Source: a virus. Taken from it: a DNA stretch of 41,668 bases. A model generated the notes under the pieces. That model ran no database searches and was not told the DNA's origin. It saw nothing but the letters and a program-made list of their open reading frames with translations. The translations under genes and the position numbers were made by a program. Position 1 is the first letter of the stretch; each line of letters opens with the position of its first letter. Below are positions 35,667 through 41,668 of this stretch, piece after piece. The stretch covers positions 1 to 41,668 of the IMG/VR virus record IMGVR_UViG_3300042544_001476. The stretch is one strand, 5' to 3'.

Positions 35667-36131
35667 TTAGCAGTCTACTACGCTATCAGCTCCAAATAAT
35701 CCTTCTAATTTAGCCTTTAATTTACCATAAGCAAATTCAAAGATATCAATACCTTCTAATGGAGTTAAATCCGGAACTGTAGTTGTATATGTTTCTTCTA
35801 CATCTTGCATAATCCATGTTTTACTAGCAGGAGTATCATCTGTAGTTTCTACATCAACTTCTACATTTTTTTTAACAGTCCTAGTCTTTTCAACTTCTTT
35901 AGTCAATGGAACGCTTAAAAAGTCTCCAATTTGCTGATTTCTTGCCTGTGGCATAAAAGGCATAGGAGCTGGTCCTGTTAATGGTTGAGTAGAATCTTCT
36001 TGAGATTGGAATAATTCTAAACGAAAATTAGCTGAACCATACTTATTTACTTGATAGTCAGCGATTCTTACATAGGCTTCAGAAGTGACACCTTTATCAG
36101 TTCCGATTTGTGTTGTGATTTTTAGTCCCAT
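35667..36131 (-). CDS. 154-residue tail-block protein
   Basis: Begins MGLKITTQIGTDKGVTSEAY and continues with strands (KYGSANFRLELFQSQEDS), a Pro-rich loop (PLTGPAPMPFMPQARNQQ), a Thr/Val-rich strand region and a C-terminal helix (EFAYGKLKAKLEGLFGAD). The first ~50 residues match a short all-beta element seen in tail-associated phage proteins. Its function is probably structural. Confidence 0.65.
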   Translation of the reverse strand: MGLKITTQIGTDKGVTSEAYVRIADYQVNKYGSANFRLELFQSQEDSTQPLTGPAPMPFMPQARNQQIGDFLSVPLTKEVEKTRTVKKNVEVDVETTDDTPASKTWIMQDVEETYTTTVPDLTPLEGIDIFEFAYGKLKAKLEGLFGADSVVDC

Positions 36132-36149
36132 TATTTTAATTTTAATTTA

Positions 36150-36157
36150 CAAATATA
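36150..36157 (-). promoter_or_regulatory. TAnnTTTG box
   Basis: Minus-strand TATATTTG, 18 bases before the ATG at 36131, in a 30-base gap. Weak -33 region. Confidence 0.45.
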
Positions 36158-36161
36158 CTTT

Positions 36162-36386
36162 TTATATATTACTTATGAATAATGCTTTTGCTTGGTTATA
36201 CTCTGTTTCTGTTATTTCAACTCTATTATATTCTTTACTATTTATACATAAGGATATAAAAGCCTCGTCTTCTATAGCCTTTTTATACAATACCCTACCA
36301 AGCTTTGTAGCAAACGTCTCAAACTCGAATGTTTCTGTGTTTACTTTTGAATGATAGATTCCTTCTACTTTAAAATACTTTGTCAT
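36162..36386 (-). CDS. 74-residue protein of the tail block
   Basis: MTKYFKVEGIYHSKVNTETF starts a beta-strand region, then helices (KLGRVLYKKAIEDEAFISLC). No family recognised. Between the fibre genes and the 154-residue gene. Confidence 0.6.
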   Translation of the reverse strand: MTKYFKVEGIYHSKVNTETFEFETFATKLGRVLYKKAIEDEAFISLCINSKEYNRVEITETEYNQAKALFISNI

Positions 36387-36397
36387 ATATAATTTAT

Positions 36398-36802
36398 TTA
36401 CAATCCAAGTGCTTCACATACATAGTAACATACTGGGCTACTAGGACCAATTTGATTAAATATTTGACCATATGTTGTTCCGTATCCATAGTATCCTGTT
36501 ACTAAAAAAAGGTAACCACTAGCGTCAGGATAGTATCTTCCTACATCTAGCGGACTAGAAGAAGATAATAATCCGTCAGGTGGACTATACGAAGACCCAA
36601 CGCAACTACCATAGTAACAAGTATACACCTCTACATAATAGCTGTAATATTGAGCAGCTGCGCTATAGCCATAGAACTCACTCATCGCATCAGGCGTAGA
36701 AAAACCTACCGCAGCACTTAACGCTCTCAAGCTATTATTGCCATTACTGAGCTCTGTCTGAATCTGACTTATGCTTATAGGTCCACTACTTGGTAAGGCC
36801 AT
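36398..36802 (-). CDS. Small tail-fibre-like protein
   Basis: 134 residues. The opening MALPSSGPISISQIQTELSN and LRALSAAVGFSTPDAMSEFY is a widespread phage element ('LPSSGPISi..i..e.g....SLr.LS..AG...P..MS.FYGYs') at the start of many fibre or adhesin proteins. A Tyr/Ser/Gly-rich domain with four Cys (CYYGSC, CYYVC) follows and may be the receptor-binding tip. It overlaps the large fibre gene by 17 bases. Confidence 0.75.
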   Translation of the reverse strand: MALPSSGPISISQIQTELSNGNNSLRALSAAVGFSTPDAMSEFYGYSAAAQYYSYYVEVYTCYYGSCVGSSYSPPDGLLSSSSPLDVGRYYPDASGYLFLVTGYYGYGTTYGQIFNQIGPSSPVCYYVCEALGL

Positions 36803-39800
36803 CGATTATAGATTTGAGTTCACTAATCTGTTCTGCTTGAGCCTTTATCTGTTGTTGTTGCTCTTTAAACGCCTCTATAAACAATCCACCAAAGTTTCCA
36901 TAAGAAACATTGTACATGCCATCGTTGTCCTGATTAACAACCTCTGGGACAATAGGTAATGTTTCTTGAGCGATTACACCAATCTTGGTTTTCTTGTCTT
37001 CAGAATCTGTTCTAGTGTAAGAAACGCCTCGTAACGCTAATACCTTTTCAAGAGCATTCTCGATGGTATGTACATTTGTTTTAACTCGAGCATCAGAGTA
37101 TGCTGTAACGTCTCCACCAGCAGTAATACTACCACTGGCATAAAAATTTCCACTTATACTGTTTGGGTCTAAATTTTCTGTAGTCCAGAAAGTGTATGGT
37201 CCTTTATTTGTTCCGCCTTCTTTTCTACTATATTGAGGAGGTCCCCAGAAAGGCATGATGATAGTTTGGTTATAATAGGTAGCCCCATCGCCATGGTTAC
37301 TAATTAAGAAACTTGCCCAACTGCCTCCATAAGGCGCTAAGCCTCCTGGGCTTTGATACCATGTAAAGTTGCCACCACCCCAGCCTGAGCTATACAATCC
37401 TACAACATTACTTCCGCTGGTTATATAACCACTATCATTCGAAAAACTAGAAACGGTTGTAGGTCTTCCAGATACATTACCCCAAGATACGCTCCCTGCA
37501 CTATTAGCATAATTTACAGATTGAGAGCCTATGTTAGATGTATTAATAGCAGTAGATGCATTTTGTTTAGCTGCCAATAAGTTGGACATATAATCCCCAG
37601 CCCATGCCATCCAAATATTACCATCTGTTCCTATATAAACTTTTTGAACATTTTGATAATGGAATCTCCATCCGCCAGACTCAACACCAAACATCATGTC
37701 TCCAGAGCTTCTATACAAACCACCATACCCCCACATCTCACCCATCCTCATGTTATTATTGGTATAGATAAGTCCATCTGTGTAAAAGGAATCGGCAGTC
37801 CATACATAGTTGGTATACATCCTGAATTTTGCAGAACTACTATATCTAAGCTCTAGCCTATCACTATAGCCAAGAATTGATGTGGTAGGCTGACCACTTG
37901 TACCTGATGCACTAAAGGCTATTACTGATACTCCATTAGGCGCATTGAACAAACGAATGTTCTCGTTATAAGCATTGTAATCGGAACCATTGTTTATCCA
38001 TACTGAACCTGTCTGAAAATAGTTTGCATATGTTGTTGCGCCAATACCAGTATAAGTATTTCCTGAATTATCTATTCTAAATCTTTCTGTGCCCCACCCA
38101 TCGTTGGTAGAGTTGTCTGTTCTATATCCATGGTTTTGAGTAATACGGAAATTATAGTCACTACCAGTAACATACCCAATACTCCATCTCTCATTACTAC
38201 CTGTTGCTGTAAATTGCAAAGAAGGCTTATCAGCTCCTGATTGCTGTATATGAATTCTTGCTACAAGACCCCATGAGTGATTGCCATATTCACTTTCAAA
38301 AGACCAAGGAACATAGTTATTTGCAGCATTACTTCTATCTACAAATAGACCGGCATAACCCCACGTTCCTGAAGTGTTACTACTTCTAAAATACGAGCTA
38401 CCATTAGCTCTAACTTCAGCTCCCGAACCATTAGCAGGAGCGTTTCCAAGATATGTTAGTCCATATACCCAGTTAGTACCGCCAGCTGTAGTAATACCAT
38501 TAGGGAAAAATGCAGAGTTAGATGTACCCCATGGATTACCAATACTCACATATCCTTGCGGAGCATTAACGTAATAAAGTCTACTGGTACTATTTGGGTC
38601 AAGATAATAAGAAGTATCATCTGAATCATAAAATATTGGCGAACGCATACTTCCAGCAGAAAAGAAAGTACCATTAGTAAACATTGTATGTTTTATACTC
38701 CAGTTATTAGCATCTACTCCACTTGGAGCAAAGTAATGTTGTATGTCTCCACTGCCGTCCATGTGCCTTAACCACATATTACCAGAAACGGTATTTCTGA
38801 AAGTCATTGAAGGGTAAGCTCCTCTAATATTAATAGCACCTTCATTAGGATTTCCACCAGCCCAGTCTCCAATTACCTGAAGTCTATATATCCTAGAAAG
38901 ACCGTTAGGGTCTACATAATACGAAGTATCTTCATAATCATAGAATATAGGAGCACGAAGTGATGTTCTACTAAATGTATAACCACCACCATAGTTCATA
39001 TCAATGTTACCGCTACTGCTATATTGTAAATGCAGGTTTCCTGAGCCTGTCCAAATTTGGTCATAGTTCATTGTTAATCCGCTTCCTGCCGAAGAGCCAC
39101 CGACATACAATCTGCCATCATAAAAGTTCGCACCTCTTACCCATACAGATTCTAGTCTTGATGTACTGTTAGGGTCTAAATAGTAATTACTATCATTACC
39201 ATCATAAATGATGTTGGCATACATGGTGCCAGCATATGTAGTAGAGTCTAAATAAATTAAATTACCTACAGGGTTTAATCTCAATGGTTGACCAGAGTGA
39301 GATTGAACATAAGAATATGAACCATTATTGCCAATAGATATAGTAAAGTTTCCTGAGTTATTAGGGCTAGTTGTACCATACAAGTACCTGCTATCTAGAG
39401 TACTGGAATAATTTCCAGAAGTTAAAATAGTATTGCCATTAAGACTGGCTCCACCTCCTCTAGTAATATTTAATATATCACCAACCGCATCAGCATGAAA
39501 GCCCATGTCACCATTGGCATTATGGTACCACCACCAACCATATGCAGCATTTACACTATTGGAAGTGTTTAACGCTTGCATTATATATCTTTGAGTAGAA
39601 GAACCTGTCACGGCATATGTTCCACCACCTGCTGCAGTAAGCCTTCCATTAACATTAATACCTGCTGTTGTGCTAGCTCCACGGGCTGTGACTGTAGCTA
39701 ACGTATCTGTTTCAGAATATCCTGTTATATATCCTTGTGAAGTAACCCAACTACGAAGTGCAAAAGGTTGGTCATCAATAGCAAATAAACCATCTGCTCT

Positions 39801-41668
39801 TACACCGACCTTAACTACTGTTCTATTCCCCCAATGGTAAGTTATTGCAGGAGCGTACGCCCATGAACTTTGACCACTACCAACATACCCGTATTCACGT
39901 ACTTGAATAAAACCATCATATACACCTGTGCCAATTGTAGGTCCATAAATTTGACCTGTCATTGTACCTCCTGAAAGTGGTAGGTATGAACTTAACGCAG
40001 ATGATGTGATATATCCACTAGGGTTAGAGCTATTGTAAGGAGTATAACCTAATGCTGTAGTTACCTGACTAGAAGTAATCCCTGTCAAATATCCTGCACC
40101 ATTGGTAAGCTGATTATTATTTGTAATTGTATTTGTAATAGTTAAACCACCGCTAACTACAGATACACTAATTCCATTACCAGCAGTCGCAGTCAGTATC
40201 CCTGTATTTGCAATTGTTATATTTGAAGAAGTACCTCCTATAGAAATACCATTGCTTGCGGTAGCAGTTAAGACACCCGTGTTTGAAATTGTTATATTTG
40301 AAGTAGTGCCTCCTATTAATATACCGTTACCTGCCGCAGCGGTTAAGACACCTGTATTTGCAATTGTTATATTTGAAGAGGTTCCACCTATTAATATACC
40401 ATTACTAGCAGTCGCAGTTAAAACTCCTGTGTTCGTGATTATAATATTCGATGATGTACCTCCTATAGATATTCCGTTACCTGCGGTTGCAGTTGCTACA
40501 CCAGCAGATACAGACCAAGACCTATTTGCAGATAAGTCATATGTTGTTCCATTAATAGTTATTGTTCTTGAAGTAGGAACATAAGAAGATAAAGCACCTG
40601 GAGCTAAGAAGTCAGTTCCTGATGTAGCAGCTACTAACACACCATTCGCATCTACCTTGAGCATTGAGCTAGTAACGCTTGATTGCTGTATAGAACCTGC
40701 TACCTGTAATTTAGCTAATCCGCTATCTGAGCTACTACCAACTGCAAAGTTTCCTCCGTAGAATAACTTTAATCTATCAGTAGTTCCTGTAACCCATATT
40801 GTAGAACCTGTTTGCGATATAATCACAAAGTCACCTGCTGCGGAACTAGTAGAATATTGACCACTAGCTGTAGCTAAACCAAACTTTGCTTGATATATAG
40901 AGCTTGTAATAGCTTCTCCTAGAGAAACTGAAGGAGCGCTACCAGATATCCTTAAATGACTATCTGCAGTAGAGCTGTATATTTCTAATCTTCTTTGTGG
41001 GTTTGTTAATCCAATACCTAATCTATTACTTGAAGTATCCCAAAACAAGTTATTGCTACCTGTTTGAGAAGATGAGCCATCCCAATATGCAACTTGTCCT
41101 GCAGAGCCACTACCTGTTGTAGTACCTACTGACCAACTTCTATCTGCACTTAAATCATATGATATTCCATTTATGCTTAATGTTCTAGATACGTTAGCTG
41201 GAGTATACCCTAACAATGTAGGAATTGACTTCATCTTGTACAAAGATGTAGATGTCTCATATGCTAAAACTGCATTGTCAGAAGGAGTAGATGTTATTTG
41301 AACGTTATGAAGCTCTTGGAGCTCAAATCCATTCTGCACCTTAACAAATATTTCTCCGTTATTAGCATTTCTTCTAGTAACGATACCAATGAAAACTAGA
41401 TGGTCAGGAGCATAAGGTTTAGAACCTAATCCATATATTAAATTGCCATCTGTTCCTAGCCATACAGGGTCACCTTCTGTTCCTGCAGCCATTGTATTTA
41501 ATCCAGATAGTAATCCCTCTGTAATAACAAAACCTTTTCCATTTATAGCAAGGTCTTGTGCTATTAATCCTAATGTTTTACTTGATGTAGCTTCTGATGC
41601 ATTTGAAGCCTTACTCACTATCATATTAGTACCATCTGCACTAGTAACATATACAGCCTGACCTTTAG
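36786..41668 (-). CDS. Large tail fibre with S74 intramolecular chaperone, N-terminus cut
   Basis: At least 1,627 residues. The frame stays open to the right edge, with KGQAVYVTSADGTN in frame before the ATG at 41624, so that ATG is internal. The visible start (IVSKASNASEATSSKTLGL, then GDPVWLGTDGNLIYGL) is a known fibre/baseplate-attachment pattern. There follow five 25-residue repeats, a beta-rich shaft with several 'FYD..DTSYY.DPN..SRL' units, and a C-terminal S74 domain (YSDARVKTNVHTIENALEKV; IGVIAQETLPIVPEVV; VSYGNFGGLFIEAFKEQQQQ). S74 domains trimerise the fibre and then cut themselves off. It likely binds the host surface. Confidence 0.88.
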   Translation of the reverse strand, partial: KGQAVYVTSADGTNMIVSKASNASEATSSKTLGLIAQDLAINGKGFVITEGLLSGLNTMAAGTEGDPVWLGTDGNLIYGLGSKPYAPDHLVFIGIVTRRNANNGEIFVKVQNGFELQELHNVQITSTPSDNAVLAYETSTSLYKMKSIPTLLGYTPANVSRTLSINGISYDLSADRSWSVGTTTGSGSAGQVAYWDGSSSQTGSNNLFWDTSSNRLGIGLTNPQRRLEIYSSTADSHLRISGSAPSVSLGEAITSSIYQAKFGLATASGQYSTSSAAGDFVIISQTGSTIWVTGTTDRLKLFYGGNFAVGSSSDSGLAKLQVAGSIQQSSVTSSMLKVDANGVLVAATSGTDFLAPGALSSYVPTSRTITINGTTYDLSANRSWSVSAGVATATAGNGISIGGTSSNIIITNTGVLTATASNGILIGGTSSNITIANTGVLTAAAGNGILIGGTTSNITISNTGVLTATASNGISIGGTSSNITIANTGILTATAGNGISVSVVSGGLTITNTITNNNQLTNGAGYLTGITSSQVTTALGYTPYNSSNPSGYITSSALSSYLPLSGGTMTGQIYGPTIGTGVYDGFIQVREYGYVGSGQSSWAYAPAITYHWGNRTVVKVGVRADGLFAIDDQPFALRSWVTSQGYITGYSETDTLATVTARGASTTAGINVNGRLTAAGGGTYAVTGSSTQRYIMQALNTSNSVNAAYGWWWYHNANGDMGFHADAVGDILNITRGGGASLNGNTILTSGNYSSTLDSRYLYGTTSPNNSGNFTISIGNNGSYSYVQSHSGQPLRLNPVGNLIYLDSTTYAGTMYANIIYDGNDSNYYLDPNSTSRLESVWVRGANFYDGRLYVGGSSAGSGLTMNYDQIWTGSGNLHLQYSSSGNIDMNYGGGYTFSRTSLRAPIFYDYEDTSYYVDPNGLSRIYRLQVIGDWAGGNPNEGAINIRGAYPSMTFRNTVSGNMWLRHMDGSGDIQHYFAPSGVDANNWSIKHTMFTNGTFFSAGSMRSPIFYDSDDTSYYLDPNSTSRLYYVNAPQGYVSIGNPWGTSNSAFFPNGITTAGGTNWVYGLTYLGNAPANGSGAEVRANGSSYFRSSNTSGTWGYAGLFVDRSNAANNYVPWSFESEYGNHSWGLVARIHIQQSGADKPSLQFTATGSNERWSIGYVTGSDYNFRITQNHGYRTDNSTNDGWGTERFRIDNSGNTYTGIGATTYANYFQTGSVWINNGSDYNAYNENIRLFNAPNGVSVIAFSASGTSGQPTTSILGYSDRLELRYSSSAKFRMYTNYVWTADSFYTDGLIYTNNNMRMGEMWGYGGLYRSSGDMMFGVESGGWRFHYQNVQKVYIGTDGNIWMAWAGDYMSNLLAAKQNASTAINTSNIGSQSVNYANSAGSVSWGNVSGRPTTVSSFSNDSGYITSGSNVVGLYSSGWGGGNFTWYQSPGGLAPYGGSWASFLISNHGDGATYYNQTIIMPFWGPPQYSRKEGGTNKGPYTFWTTENLDPNSISGNFYASGSITAGGDVTAYSDARVKTNVHTIENALEKVLALRGVSYTRTDSEDKKTKIGVIAQETLPIVPEVVNQDNDGMYNVSYGNFGGLFIEAFKEQQQQIKAQAEQISELKSIIDGLTK
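38571..39218 (-). repeat. Three 'YY.DPN..SRL' units in the fibre shaft
   Basis: Units FYDSDDTSYYLDPNSTSRLY (38571-38646), FYDYEDTSYYVDPNGLSRIY (about 38881-38958) and IYDGNDSNYYLDPNSTSRLE (about 39147-39218). Spaced about 310 and 260 bases. They probably mark repeated trimeric shaft domains and show duplication. Confidence 0.75.
40172..40506 (-). repeat. Tandem 75-base repeats in the fibre gene
   Basis: Four full and one partial copy of a 25-residue unit (LTATASNGILIGGTSSNITI plus ANTGV). Copies differ at a few residues such as N/G, S/L and I/V. The antisense of this stretch gives a false open frame. Tandem units let recombination change fibre length. Confidence 0.85.

Noticed and set aside
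40252-40584. Plus-strand frame of 110 repetitive residues
   Set aside because: It is the reverse complement of the tandem repeats in the fibre gene, which keep several frames open.
1-41668. CRISPR array, integrase, attachment site or insertion sequence
   Set aside because: No regularly spaced repeats, no integrase or transposase motifs and no terminal inverted repeats with target duplications were seen, so I find no sign of lysogeny or mobile elements here.
1-41668. Alternative genetic code
   Set aside because: TAA, TAG and TGA all end well-packed genes, so the standard bacterial code applies.

Overview
The window is a low-G+C segment of a tailed double-stranded DNA phage that probably infects a member of the Bacteroidota, perhaps a Flavobacterium relative. 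Three things point to the host group. Many gene starts are preceded by the Bacteroidota-type -7 promoter box TAnnTTTG. Gene starts sit behind A-rich leaders rather than clear Shine-Dalgarno sites. The replication protein is a BT4734-type primase fused to a helicase. Both ends are cut inside genes: a head-region gene at base 1 and a giant tail fibre at base 41668.

Layout. Bases 1-9429 (minus strand) hold a packaging and head operon: an acidic head-region protein, portal, large terminase, a possible small terminase, a GroES-like protein and a set of small basic proteins. Bases 9474-9947 (minus) encode a RepL-like winged-helix protein. Bases 9948-10908 have no convincing gene; they are AT-rich, contain TATACCC-type repeats and are the best origin candidate. 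Bases 10909-31298 (plus) are the early region. It has about 50 tightly packed genes: many very small proteins (about a dozen with membrane segments), a metallopeptidase, a cytosine methyltransferase-like protein, a PAPS-reductase-like protein, a DnaA domain-IV-like protein, a dNMP kinase, a Rad52-type annealing protein, a RecE-like exonuclease, a tiny SSB-like protein, the primase-helicase, two PD-(D/E)XK nucleases and a phosphoesterase. A strong plus-strand terminator at 31321-31355 closes the region. Bases 31694-34866 (minus) form a lysis cassette with holins, a GH19 endolysin, spanin candidates, an outer-membrane barrel and an MCP-sensor-like membrane protein. Bases 34958-41668 (minus) encode tail-associated proteins and a large fibre ending in an S74 chaperone domain.

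The most unusual feature is the gene-free DNA inside the early region. At 11346-11810, 18340-18490, 20138-20600 and 26563-26715 it is full of nested base-paired elements. Several have their own promoter or intrinsic terminator, and one is a tRNA-like element with a contracted anticodon arm. I read these as a set of phage-encoded structured RNAs that do not match any family I recognise. A second recurring signal is a palindrome, TTGCTA-nn-TAGCAA, found at four places. One copy overlaps the -33 box of the promoter in front of the DnaA-like gene, which suggests a dedicated phage regulon.

How the genes work together: the early genes would divert host metabolism and replicate and recombine the genome (initiator-like proteins, primase-helicase, SSB-like protein, annealase plus exonuclease). 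The two outer minus-strand blocks, with their own TAnnTTTG boxes, would then make the capsid, tail and lysis proteins. All functions are read from sequence motifs only; no database search was run.
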